A stretch of DNA of 64,000 bases from Eleusine coracana subsp. coracana (Eukaryota; Streptophyta; Magnoliopsida; Poales; Poaceae). Positions 44,541-55,030 of the stretch are shown piece after piece. Both the position numbers and the translations under genes were made by a program. Under the pieces are notes generated by a model. That model saw only the letters and a list, made by a program, of their open reading frames with translations. It was not told the origin of the DNA and did not search any database. Location: NCBI GenBank assembly GCA_032690845.1, contig CM064430.1, positions 44,427,882 through 44,491,881 on the forward strand, given 5' to 3'. Within the stretch, counting starts at the first letter, position 1. Each line of letters begins with the position of its first letter.

Positions 44541-45555
44541 TGTTTTCAGCATTTCATTGAACACCATCAGTGAGTCCTTCATACAAGCAAAGCACAATGG
44601 AAGCAAGCAAAGCAGCACGAAAGCATGAAAGCCCCGCGGTCCCTCATATGTGTGGGATTTTCACTCTTGCTGCGACAAGCTTTGTGGATGCAAAACATCA
44701 AAGACAACAGAATGTAACTAGCTAACTATGCAGAGGGACGTAGGTAATACTATGTTTGTTCTTTTTCTATTGAGCAATAAAGATACAAAATTCAGTTATA
44801 CAACTGTTTAGATAACCATACAGTAACTTGGCTTGGCAGCTTCAATTTTCTTTTATATGAATGAAACTAGTGCGACCATTATGTTTTTTCACTTTTAAGA
44901 ATCGCACAAGGTATCTAACTAGTACAAAAAAAAAACTTACATGTTTCAAGTTATACAATGTGAAAGCATCAATTAGTATCATATTGGAGTGGCTTTGCTT
45001 TTTTTTTGGTTCACACATCAAAGGATTTCTATAATTTTTTTTTGCTGGAACACTGGCACCTTAAGGCCTCAACTGCATTGGTTATATAATCCATAGAGAC
45101 ATCGTAATGTGACTTTATTGAAGAAGCCCTACGGAATTAAAGGACATGCAGCCCTATGGCAATGGATATATATCATATCTAAAAAGATAAATCAAAACAA
45201 TTAATGTGTATATCTCTTACATGTGTAAGGATTTAACAGGATCCTAAACATCTGCATTCGTATATTACAACATTGATGCCTGGAATGAAGAGATGTCAAA
45301 TTTTAATGTAAGAGTATCATGTGGAAAGGAAGTTAATGCATAGGTGTCTTTTAATTTAGAGACTATATCAAATATCTAAATTTGAAAGATATCAATGACC
45401 AAATGGTTTATTAATGCTTTCTATAAAAATAACAAGACAACGTGAGGATGTCAAAACTTATCAACACAACAGATATAGTCAGGCTAGTTAATAAATTTTG
45501 TCATAAAAGGAAGTTAAGAAATTCTAGAATTTGCCAATCCATTTGGTCATGCGCC

Positions 45556-45566
45556 CATATATATAG
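45556..45566 (+). promoter_or_regulatory. TATA box of the peptide gene
   Basis: CATATATATAG lies 80-90 bp upstream of the ATG at 45645, the usual distance for a short plant leader. Confidence 0.55.
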
Positions 45567-45648
45567 TAGCAATCATCTCTCACCCAATGGCACCCATGGA
45601 GCAACTATAATAGGAGGAGATTAGTAGCAATCATCACTCACACAATGG
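45564..45648 (+). repeat. Duplicated leader segment with an upstream ATG
   Basis: The 27 bp segment at 45564-45590 recurs at 45622-45648 with two mismatches, including the ATGG of the start. The first copy gives a 7-codon frame (ATG at 45587, TAA at 45608) ahead of the real start. Transcription from the TATA box would begin close to this ATG, so it may lie at the edge of the mRNA. Confidence 0.7.
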
Positions 45649-46015
45649 AACTAAAAATGAAGATGGCTGCTGCTGTTTTCATTCTTCTTGTGGTCATGTC
45701 CAGCATCATCTCATCAACCTATGCAAGCATGTATACTCTGACATTATCAAAACCGTTGACCATCTAACAAGGTGTAATTTGCTCGTGTTAATTTTCTGTT
45801 CATATTGACTGACTTGTGGATGATTAAATGTGTATGTAGGTGATTTAGGGTTGTGCACCCCATTGGAAGAACACTGCACTCGAGTGAAGTGCTTACTGTT
45901 ATGCAAAGAGAAGGCCAAGTTCATGGGCAGCAACAACTTCAAAGCCGGTGGCAATAATGTTGAACAAAACGTGTGCTGCTGCCTAATCCACACCAAAATG
46001 ATGCTCAAGCAGTAG
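45645..46015 (+). CDS. Secreted cysteine-rich (defensin-like) peptide, two exons
   Basis: Proposed exons are 45645-45726 and 45840-46015, giving 85 residues. Residues 1-27 are a signal peptide (short basic start, then AAAVFILLVVMSSIISS, cleavage after Thr-Tyr-Ala). The mature part of about 58 residues has seven cysteines at 33, 40, 45, 49, 73, 74 and 75. C45-x3-C49 and C73-x-C75 resemble the cysteine-stabilised alpha-beta signature of plant defensin-like proteins. Extracellular signalling or defence would be typical; function is unknown here. The intron would be GC-AG: keeping the frame requires a donor A|GCATGT at 45727, and the nearby GT donors give stops. A CTGAC branch-point-like sequence is near 45808. 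One intron between signal peptide and mature peptide is the usual layout. A recently mutated donor (pseudogene) is the alternative. Confidence 0.6.
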
Positions 46016-46237
46016 TGAAACGCCTCATGAGCAATAATACTGACTGCGGTCTATCAAAGCTAGTGGTTATATACATGAATTTTCTGATGCTGGAGCTTTA
46101 AAGTGTAATTTTTTAATGATGCACCAACAATTGTCTTGATGAGAATCCATTCCATTTATACACCAGGCAGGCATCATTTGCCGTTCATCACTCCCAATGC
46201 CAATGATGCCCTATTCACTGGTGGTACACCGTAGTGT
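46016..46237. other. 3' region of the peptide gene
   Basis: AATAAT at 46032 and TTTTTTAATGATG near 46108 are possible polyadenylation signals. No further coding sequence. Confidence 0.35.
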
Positions 46238-46528
46238 CACTACAAGAACAAACAACAATAGAGGCAGGTCAAGAGTTACAGTAACACTGCTCCACGATGC
46301 ATCTGTAGCTACAAATCATGATTTGTAGCTGCGGGTGTCTAGAACCGCCACTACACATGCTATTGTAGGACCCTGCCATTATCCGAAGCAAAAAAAACTA
46401 CATTCCAGCGGTGGCTGCTACCATCACCTGCCGCTACTAATGATTTCTAATAAAAAAAGGCTGAATTTTTTTGACTGATATAGGAGGGTTAATCCCCTAC
46501 TGATGATCATTTTTTTATTTATAAAAAA
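46238..46528 (+). mobile_element. Truncated CACTA transposon end
   Basis: CACTACAAGAACAAAC is a canonical CACTA terminus. It is followed by subterminal-repeat-like GTAGCTACAAATC, GGTGGCTGCTACC and TGCCGCTACTAATG motifs. No matching opposite end is found. A perfect 24 bp palindrome lies at 46307-46330. TAGTG at 46232-46236, one base from the CACTA, could be the end of another element head-to-head. Confidence 0.55.
46307..46330. repeat. Perfect 24 bp palindrome
   Basis: Two AGCTACAAATCA half-sites with no spacer, inside the CACTA subterminal region where short inverted motifs bind transposase. Confidence 0.9.
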
Positions 46529-46531
46529 TAT

Positions 46532-47724
46532 CACTACTATAGAACATGCATATAGTAACACATGTTTGTAACACTTGAACATTAGTGTTACAAAAAATTT
46601 TATAGGAACACAAAATTATGTGTTACAAATAACTTTGTAACACATGATTTTCATTTTTAAAAAATATATTGCAAGAAACAGTTTTAGTAATAAAAAAGTA
46701 GTGTTACATTAAAAGTGTTACAAATATTATTACTTATTGTAACATATCTAGTATAAGTGTTACAAGAAATTTTTTATTGTAACACAAAATAGTGTTACAA
46801 CAAAAATATTAAAGGGTTAGAGCCTTATAATCTCTTGCTTGCTACTCGAATAATGTATTCTATTTTTTATCTTCTAATAACTTTAGCTCCGGATGCAAAA
46901 TATTTTCCAAATCATATGGTAGTGACTTTATCGTTAGGATAATATTTTATCCTCTCTAATAATTATAAAATGACTATATGCTTATTTTAATCAAAATTAT
47001 ACCTTATCCTGGGTGAAAATGTTACAAGTTTGAAAATTAAACACCTGAATTTAATTTTTTAGGAACGCATTACAAGTTACATTTGTTTGGTAAAGATGCA
47101 ACATATGCTTCTATGACAAGCAATTGAATATCAAAACTCACTTATATATCTACATGTCAAGCAACGTTATTGAATTTCTTTTAGCAATAGTAATATGATT
47201 CAACATTCACTACAGTCAAACAAAAATATTATAACACACTATCTTAAATAGTAACACATATATGTGTTACTATAGACATTAGTTGTTCTTCCTTATATTA
47301 CAAATGCTATGTTTAGAAATTATAATCACAACTGTGTTCTAGCCTGGCTGGTGTTGCCATCAATCTTAAAATATGCCACCAGAGTTCGATTCCTAGTACA
47401 AGATATTTTTTTTACATTTAACACTATTTTTTAGAATAATAAGTGTTACACTTTTGTTGAGTAGTAACATATTATATATGTTATAATAGGATTTATTTGT
47501 ATCATTTTTTTATCAATAGTAACACGTATATATGTTATAATAGAATTTTCTTGTTTCATATTTTCTCATAATCAGTAATACATAACTATGTTATTACGGA
47601 ACATACTTTAGTAACAGCATAGCTTAAATCACTTAATAAATATGTTACTATAGGTCTCAGTAATATTTTTTTCCACTTCTAATAACATATAAAAGTGTTA
47701 CTAGAAGACTAACCTAACATAGTG
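46532..47724. mobile_element. Non-autonomous CACTA element, 1193 bp
   Basis: Ends are CACTACTATAGAAC and, on the opposite strand, CACTATGTTAGGTTAG. Both have the subterminal motif TAGTAACAC at identical distance (positions 22-30). TAT at 46529-46531 recurs at 47725-47727, a three-base duplication as expected for CACTA. The interior is AT-rich and filled with dozens of TAACAC / GTGTTA repeats in both orientations; no transposase is encoded. A relic could have inserted in the 3' tail of the LINE. Confidence 0.82.
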
Positions 47725-47791
47725 TATATGCTGTACATATGTTGTACAGAGGACCTCCAAACGGTAGAGGGAAAGAAAGTAAAAAAACAAA

Positions 47792-48023
47792 CTAGCCTCC
47801 TTCCTCAGGCTTCAGAATCGTTAGTTTCATCTCTTGAATGAGCTTGCTTTTCCATATTCCTAAGGAACCAACCTTGTTCTCGAAAATGATGTTGTTTCTG
47901 TGCATCCATATGAACGAGCAGGTGACCATTATTATTTCTCTGAAAATTTCGGAGCTGTTAATCCTTCTGCCTTTTACTACTCTTTCATGCAGTGGTAGCA
48001 GAGTTAAATCCCACGATATGTTT
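47792..48023 (-). pseudogene. LINE ORF2, C-terminal tail
   Basis: The minus strand reads WDLTLLPLHERVVKGRRINS then CSFIWMHRNNIIFENKV and ends at a TAG at 47792-47794. A tryptophan/asparagine-rich IW-HRN-IF-N motif after a zf-RVT domain is standard at the end of plant LINE ORF2. It is in continuity with 49657 once the Mutator-like insertion is removed. Confidence 0.75.
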
Positions 48024-49649
48024 GGAGTCGTTTTGTGGTATATATTATCACCAATAATTTACTGGTGGTAATGTTGTGGGTAGTAATGTATTTTTGCCAT
48101 TGTCATTAACGACATAGAGGTAATTTGCTGAGCATATTTTCGCCACATCGAGCCGACGGCTCCAGCGCGCATCGCGCAGCCCCGCCCCTCCCCACACGGC
48201 CCGCACGGCCGCCGTCTCCTATGCTCCGGCGTCTTCTTGCATCACGCCGCCGCAATGACCGCGTGCATCGTGCCGCCTCCTCCTCGCCAGCGCCGACGCC
48301 TCACGCATTCGCCAATCGTCTTCGGGACATGCTGCACCTCCCTGCACTTCCAGCGCCAACGCCCACCCACATCGCAACTGCCAGTGTCCCCACATCGCGC
48401 CAGCGCCTTCCGTGTGCAGCGCACAGCCCCAACCATCCTCCCCGCAGGGCCTGCCCGTGTCGTGATGCCTTCTTCCCGCTGGTACTGCCGCGCCATGCAG
48501 CTTCTAGGAGCAATTTTGGATTGATTCTTGCAATTTGCTGACAACCAGTGGACTCATTCCTGCGATTTGCTTTGCAAGCAATTTTGGATCGATTTGCTTC
48601 ACCTGAAGCGTCGGGTCGACTCCCCTGAAGCGCACGGTGAACTTGGGATTGCCGGACTGAGACATAAATTCCCAATGAACTATAAACAAATTTTTTAAGA
48701 GCATCTCTAATGGTTGCTTCTTAGCTACTTAGAATTGTTTATTTAAGGAAAAGAAAAGAGAGAAGACAGCTAACTTTTTCTTAAGAAGCAGCCTCTAAGA
48801 AAAATGAGAGACTTAAATATGAACTCCACCCCTCTTCAATTCTATGTAAGAGTTAACTGCTACCTCTTAGCTACCTCCACCATTGAAGAAGCTCTATGAA
48901 ACTTTCACATGGGGAACCACCAGCAGCGTGTTCACCCGCAATGCATTTTACAGCAGCAACCAATGAAATAACAAAAGGGTTTGTAAAAAAAAACCGAAGT
49001 AACAAACGGTCGCTGAGATACAGGCACCAGCATCCTCGTCATTTTTGGTTAGGTAGCTGGTGTGTTAGAACTTGGAAGACCGGAAGCACCTGCGCTGCCA
49101 TCCGCTCGTGATGTGTCCGCTGCCTTTGCAAGGCACAGAGATCGTTGGGTCCCTCCTCCAGGCCTGCGCATGGCACCCCCGCTGCATAGAAGGGATCAAT
49201 GACGATTAGGCGCGGCGGCGCGCTGCGCACGGGAGGAGGCAATGGAATATGGGGAGGGTGGCGTCCGTGATGCAAATGGCACCAACGCAGCCGTAGCCTT
49301 CTCTGCAACCTCGCCATTGCCGCCACCCTTCTATTGCACTGACGGATCCCCGACACCGGATCTCCTCATCGCCGTTGCCGGGAAGGACCCATGACCGTCG
49401 TTGCTGGTGAGATGAACCCACCGAAACAAAATTAAGGAAGCGTGGTCTCTTTGCAAATATTAAAACATTCATCTAAATTATAAAAATATATTTGCATTTG
49501 TGTCAATTTATTTTTTTCAATATTATCCTAGTAAAACTCTTACTACGTAGAATTACTGGTGGTAATAGTATCCGATAGACAACTAATCTAAACCATTAGA
49601 TTCTATTTACCTCCTTATTACTACCAGTAATATGTACCATAAAATGCTC
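48024..49649. mobile_element. Mutator-like element with GC-rich cargo (candidate Pack-MULE) inserted in the LINE
   Basis: TATGTTT occurs at 48017-48023 and 49650-49656, and the LINE reads through in frame when one copy and the insert are removed. The ends are weakly inverted: AGTCGTTTTGTGGTATATATT on the left and GAGCATTTTATGGTACATATT on the opposite strand at the right. The duplication may be nine bases with two changes. Interior 48125-48540 and 49060-49400 are strongly GC-rich, unlike the AT-rich surroundings, and look like captured gene fragments. No transposase. Open frames in the GC-rich parts exist on both strands and none is a convincing protein. Confidence 0.6.
48699..48894. mobile_element. 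MITE candidate inside the Mutator-like element
   Basis: GAGCATCTCTAATGG at the left and GAGCTTCTTCAATGG on the opposite strand at the right form ~15 bp terminal inverted repeats with inner GCTTCTTAGCTAC / GTAGCTAAGAGG similarity. About 196 bp, non-coding. The target duplication is unclear. Confidence 0.6.
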
Positions 49650-49656
49650 TATGTTT

Positions 49657-50948
49657 AACCTTATCCAGACCCAGGAGCTGAATTAGTATCAAAGAATATA
49701 TGTTCTAGTGTTTCTTCCTCCCCTGATGCGCACAACACACATTCATACGAGTCCGGATCAAAGTTCTTTCTTCGTAAAAGATTCCTTGTATTAAGTCTGT
49801 TCAGCAGCAGCAGCCACAAGAAAAAAAATGATGTTTAGTTTGGCATGAGCTTTCTCCATTTGAAAATAGCTTTTCTGGAAGAATAATCCGCTGTTTCCCA
49901 AATGTAGGACCATTTGTCGTATATGTCATCTAAAAGATTATACTGTTGTAGGTCATCAATAACCCCAGCTGCCCAGAGGCTACCATCCATAAGGGGAGTA
50001 AAACATTTTCGTGCGCATCTTGTGAAATGAATTTTGCCACTGCACAATTTGGATCCCTTGCAAATGTGTGTAATTGTGGCCTTGTGGGTATTACCTTGGA
50101 AGAAATTCCACACCATAGCAGAATTACCATCTTCAATAGTGACCACTGCTAGGCTTCTGTATGTGTCCACCATATATACTCGTCAGATCCTTCCACCAAA
50201 ATGATCCAAGCAATCTTCTTGTGAATTCTGCTATGATGTGGAATTATTTTGTCTATAGTATTTTTGCCATGTTAGATTACTCCGGGTAATGTCGCACCTG
50301 TTATAAAACGTGTGAAGAAATTTGAGTAGTAATGCCTTGTTCTGGACTCGAAGCTTCATATTTCTCAATCCTCCTTTTGGTCTGGTCGCCCTTTTCCTTT
50401 TTCCATGGCACTAGACAACCCCCACCCCCTCTTGTTTATATCTCCACCATTCCGTAAGCAATTTTTCATGTATCTTTCAGTTTGCTTGATCATCACTATA
50501 GGTAGTTTGAGAGTGCTCATATAGTATATGTGCAGGGATGTAACAACTGACTTAACAAGAAGCAATCTTCCTGAGTATCTCAGGAGCCTCATATTATGCC
50601 TGCTAGTCTCGATTCAACTCTATTCATCATAGGCATATATATCATTCATCTTTGGTCTAGTGGTATGCAGCGGGAGCCCATGGTAGGTAAATGACATGTC
50701 TCTCACCATACAGCCAAACATCGTTTGCCATATAGGTCTCCCGATCTGCCTCCTTGTTAATATACAAGGAAAGACTTTAAGAAGTTCACGTTGAGACCCG
50801 TGGAACTTGCAAAAAAAATTTAGTAACACCTTCAGGCAAAGAAGTTCTCTAGCATCCGCCGGTAATATTAGCCGGGTATCATCTGCATACTGGATTATAG
50901 TGTAGTCACCGATGAAAATGTTTCCCAGTGGGTGCTGTATAAGGTTTA
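49657..50948 (-). pseudogene. LINE ORF2: end of reverse transcriptase, thumb and zf-RVT region
   Basis: In minus order: IGDYTIIQYADDTRLILPAD with the catalytic Tyr-Ala-Asp-Asp at 50878-50889, then KFHGSQRELLKVFP (50620-50829), LRYSGRLLLVKSVVTSLHIY with YMSTLKLP (50365-50592), AMVWNFFQGNTHKATITHIC (49835-50173), and a zinc-finger-like segment YECVLCASGEEETLEHIFF near 49700-49760. These are the ordered landmarks of plant L1-type LINE ORF2. Several frameshifts divide it. Confidence 0.85.
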
Positions 50949-50953
50949 GTAAT

Positions 50954-53759
50954 TATTAGCAAATAATATATAAAATAAGATCAAAACACGACACAGATTT
51001 AACGTGGAAAACTTTTGCGGGAAAAAAACCACGGACGTCGACCGGCAATCTTCACTGTTGGAGAAGAGTTACAACATAGGGGATACAAATGATCTCTCTT
51101 CTAACTCTTCCCATGCTATATAAGATGTATATATAAGGATGAAAATAGAGATAAACTCTCTAAACAATACAACCCGTAATATGAGAGGACTCTGCCTCTT
51201 AAACCTTCTAGATATCTCTAGCAAGGACTCAATAATTCAGATCATATTCCAACAACTCCACCTTGAGACGAATTCCATCTTGTAACAAATGAAGAATCAT
51301 CAACGAACTTCCTTCAATAACAATAACACCGGACGTCAACGAGTCACTAGAACTCAAACGGTAACACCAATCAAGCTTGAGCATCGCTCAAATTTCATAA
51401 CTCCACTTCCAACGAAATACTTAATACTCTTTGTGATGAAGAGTATATCAGAACTGTTACTTTGAGCAAAAATAATAGAGCCATAACCATCATTAGTCCA
51501 AATAATAAACTGTTATCACGGTCTTACAGTGGAATATCAAACTTGATAAAAATCAAGTCAACTGACAAATCAGCAAAATAAATCTACAGCACCACCGGAA
51601 TGCTTCGGATGCACGAAGCAAAATCTGCAGACTCATAATATACATGCGTAATGTCCAGCAAAGAATTCCAGAAACCAATAACTGGTAGAATACCATGTGT
51701 GTAGCAAAACTGGCCAAAAAGACCAAAAACACACAGCCACGGTAAAGAACAGAGCAAAAGCAAATCTCTTGATAGAATTCCTGTATGGGCGTCACAATTC
51801 TGGGCAAAACACCAACTTCGCATGCATGATCAGGAGTCACTGATTTAATCAATCGTATTGATCAAAATGATATTTTTCCTCGACAATGAAAGGAAGAACC
51901 AATCTCCTGTGGTTGAATACCTTGTGTGCACATAGATAAACGGAACAGAAAAAAAATTCTGGCTGAATCCGTGCGTGTATGACAAAACTGACCTTAAGAC
52001 CAAAGAAATCATGCTCGCACGGATCGAGCTCTCGGGAATTGAAACAAGGCAATAACGGTGGATACTCTCCTCGCCTGTAACAGGAGCAAGGAACTGGCCT
52101 TTCATAGATGAATAACCGGCGACTTCAACACGGAATTAAATTCCGTAATAATCTGCCTCAACGCCATGCACTGACGGCCTGACACACGCCGAGTCGACGA
52201 GATTGATCAGCGTGAGAAAACACAACCACACGAAAATTAATCCGTCTTGAACCCGCCTTGGACTCGAGCGACGAAAGCAGAGCCGCCGATTTGGATCGGC
52301 ACGGAACAACAGCAGACATTGTCAGAAATCAATCCATCTTGGTAGCCAGCAATAAGAAACACTTCAACCGGTAACAGGTCACCGAGGTAGGAGCCACGCC
52401 TTGACGTGGGCTTGGAGGACGGCGGAACGCCGAACAAAAAATTATAGCAGCACCAAAATCAGATATAAGGCGACATGAATTAACTTGATAAATATTGATT
52501 CGTCAGAACACCATAAAAAAAATACTCCTGATAACTGAACTTGCCGCAAAACATCAAATCGGCTGACAGCTTGCGCCGAGTCGCTGAACTCACGGAAATT
52601 GAACCGTCCAATCCGCTTGGGCCTGGGCATCACGAACACGCTGAGGAGCGCATAGGATAACTGGAACGATGTCAGGCGACAGCGGCGTGAAGAAGATCAG
52701 ATCGGCATAGTACAACTTGAAGATGGACTTGCTCGGCGAGACAAGTGAAACTCCGAGTGGGCTAGCCAAATGGAAACTGATTTTGTCTTCAACTTTGTAC
52801 GTACGTGATCCTTCTGATGGCAAGAAAATTGGGGCTCCAGGGAACAACGGTGGATCTCCTCGTTTGAAACAGCAGCAAGGAAGCCTTTTAAAATATCTGG
52901 TCACTTCAATAACAAGGAACCAGTCTTGGAGTCGATGAAAATCACGCCGACTCGACGCGATCAATGAAGCTGCTGACATTGATGAACATCAGCAGAAGCG
53001 GTAGGAACACAAGGCAAAACACCACCACACAAGTAATTCTGTCCTTAACTCCACACATGAACGGGATGAAGTCCTTGGGACTTGAAGCAGCAGAATGAAT
53101 CGATCTGCCGTGGAATGAGGATAATAGCACAACGCAGCCTGAGCATCAGGGAGAACTCGACGATATAAAGAAACGCTAACACGTCGACTTGAATCAGCAC
53201 CAAAAAACGGGATCAGATCCCGTCTTCGAAACCAGCAACGGAACACTCCGATGGTCTGGTACTGTTGATGACCAAAAACAACGGCGATGCAGAAAAATCT
53301 CACTTCACGAGAATCAGATTGTAACAGCCAATTTCTCTCAGCAGAGAAGCGCCGGCTACAGCGCCAAAGTAAAAAACAGCGGCGGCGCGACGAACAGGGA
53401 CGAACCCTAATATTTTTTTCTTCACAAATCTCATGTCTGCCTCTGATACCACTTGTTAGTAAATAATGCATAAAATAATATCAAAACACGACACAGATTT
53501 AACGTAGAAAATCCTTGCGGGAAAAAAACCAGGGGCACCAACCGGCAATCTTTACTATTGGAGAAGAGTTACAACATAGGGGATACAAATGATCTCTCTC
53601 TCTCTCAACTCTTTTCATGCTATACAAGATATATATATAAGGGTGGAAACTAGAGATAAACTCCCTAAACAATATAACCCGTAACACGAGAGGACTCTGC
53701 CTCTTAAACCTTCTAGACGTCTCTAACAAGGACTCAATAATTCGGATCATATTTCAACA
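50954..53759 (-). mobile_element. Small coding-free Ty1/copia element (2.8 kb)
   Basis: LTRs at 50954-51254 and 53454-53759, about 90 percent alike by eye, with TGTTAG...CAACA ends (TATTAG in the left copy). GTAAT at 50949-50953 recurs at 53760-53764. The minus strand gives a primer site TGGTATCAGAGGC at 53440-53452 and a purine tract AAGGTGGAG next to the other LTR, so orientation is minus. The 2.2 kb interior has no gag or pol and contains diverged duplicate blocks (ACGGTGGATACTCTCCTCG near 52053 and CAACGGTGGATCTCCTCG near 52845). It would need proteins from an autonomous relative. Confidence 0.9.
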
Positions 53760-53764
53760 GTAAT

Positions 53765-54617
53765 CAACTTGGTTAAAAGCTTTAGTGAATAGTTGAGGAG
53801 CAAGATCATTTATATGCTCGAGGTCTGTTTTCATTGGAATGAGCACCATGTAAGAACCATTAATACTTTGGATGTTTAGGATTAGGTGCGGTTAATTTTG
53901 TCGCTCAACTTGTAATATTCTTCCTTGATGATAGACCAACATTTCTTAAAAAACCATTCGTTAAAACCATCAGACTGTGATGCATGGTCAATCGGCATTT
54001 CCTTGACGACCGCATCTATTTCTTCTCTTGAAATAGCAGTGTCCAATACTGGAAGGTCCACCGGATTAATCAACTCGTGTAGGTCAAAAGCCATAGAGCA
54101 ATATTCTATTTGTCCAGGTCTCTCCTTAAATGACATCCACAATGCAGTCACTTTTTTATCATGTTCCTTTATTATTGAGCTATCATCCAATTTTAGTGAG
54201 GCAATCCTATTTCTTCTGACAGACTGTGCAGCGTAGGATTGAAAGAGCTGTGTGTTTTCATCACCAAAACAAACCCACCTTATCGTTGCTCTCCATTGCC
54301 AATATATTCTGTTAGCCTCTAACAATTTTATGAGATGAGCTTGGAACAATCTTCTGAAGTTCTTCTCCACCCTACATAAAGGTCTTTGATCTTCCAACCC
54401 TTCCAGAAAAGCTAGAACCCAATTGCAATTGTTTATATTTTTGTTCAGATTGGATAATTCTTTACTCCAGCTCTTCAGTCCCCATCTTGTATTTTTTATT
54501 TTCGAAGTATTGCTCATTGCAGGATGAGAGTAAAAAAAATGTCGGTCTCCAGCTATTCTCCATAGTAGGCATAAAAGAATCAAAGTCCACCCAACAGTTT
54601 TCAAAATGGAAAATATT
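53765..54617 (-). pseudogene. LINE ORF2: region between endonuclease and reverse transcriptase
   Basis: Minus-strand frame 54685-53882 carries WRATIRWVCFGDENTQLFQS, VRRNRIASLKLDDSSIIKEH and HASQSDGFNEWFFKKCWSII, the connector and first reverse transcriptase motif of plant LINEs. A shifted frame continues to 53765 with MVLIPMKTDLEHINDLAPQL. About 200 or more residues expected before the Tyr-Ala-Asp-Asp motif are missing at the copia insertion point, so the LINE was internally deleted. The endonuclease domain is absent upstream. Confidence 0.82.
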
Positions 54618-54675
54618 TGTAAGGATCGAAGAATACAGGGGGGGGGGGGGAGGGGGTGAATTGGACCAGTTATGT
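54618..54675 (-). repeat. Stub of a Sirevirus-like LTR end
   Basis: TGTAAGGATCGAAG, then poly-G (54639-54650) and GGGTGAATTGG. It is the reverse complement of a Sirevirus LTR terminus (compare 5030-5069) and marks where the LINE was cut. Confidence 0.6.
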
Positions 54676-55030
54676 GGATCGTCAACTCAAACTCAAACTT
54701 TGCAAATGTGTCTTGGGATCTTCAGAACCTGTAAATGGCTGTTGTTGCACTACTCCCATATAGCGCTCCAATTGAAAAGGATTTTGTTGTGTTGCAAATT
54801 CCGACTTCACAACTTTGTCGAGAGTTGGCTTCAGGTGATTCACAATTGGTTATTCCACCATTGCTTCTGCTTCTACACTTCTGAACAAAGCTTTGGGTTG
54901 AGCGATCTGTTACTGTTGCTTCCAATGTCTCCCACTGACTTGCTCTTCTTCTCTATTCACCTTTTCTAAAGGAGAGATTCTAGATTGTCGATGTAATTGT
55001 GAAGCTTATTTGACTTAGCATCGTCCATAC
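54676..55030 (-). pseudogene. Athila-like gag N-terminus fragment
   Basis: The minus strand matches the start of the gag-protease at 16480-16845: a segment like FQLERYMG (compare YQLERYVG) with a downstream run equal in spacing to SEDPNHHLQHF, and the leader with CTTAGCATCGTCCATACC. It is truncated and full of stops. Confidence 0.6.

Larger units (their letters stand above)
42710..45555. other. Low-repeat AT-rich region, no confident gene
   Basis: I find no domain or long frame. Plus-strand 43563-43778 is the longest short frame and is not recognised. A perfect 58 bp tandem duplication is at 43136-43251 and a MITE-like motif at 44376-44540. It may hold promoter or degenerated host sequence for the peptide gene downstream. 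Confidence 0.4.

Noticed and set aside
48125..48541. 138-codon GC-rich frame as a host gene
   Set aside because: Open on both strands because of GC bias, no start context or homologous motif, and it lies inside a transposon with probable captured DNA.
53434..53454. A tRNA gene at the TGGTATCAGAGG-like sequences
   Set aside because: These are primer binding sites complementary to tRNA ends; no cloverleaf surrounds them.
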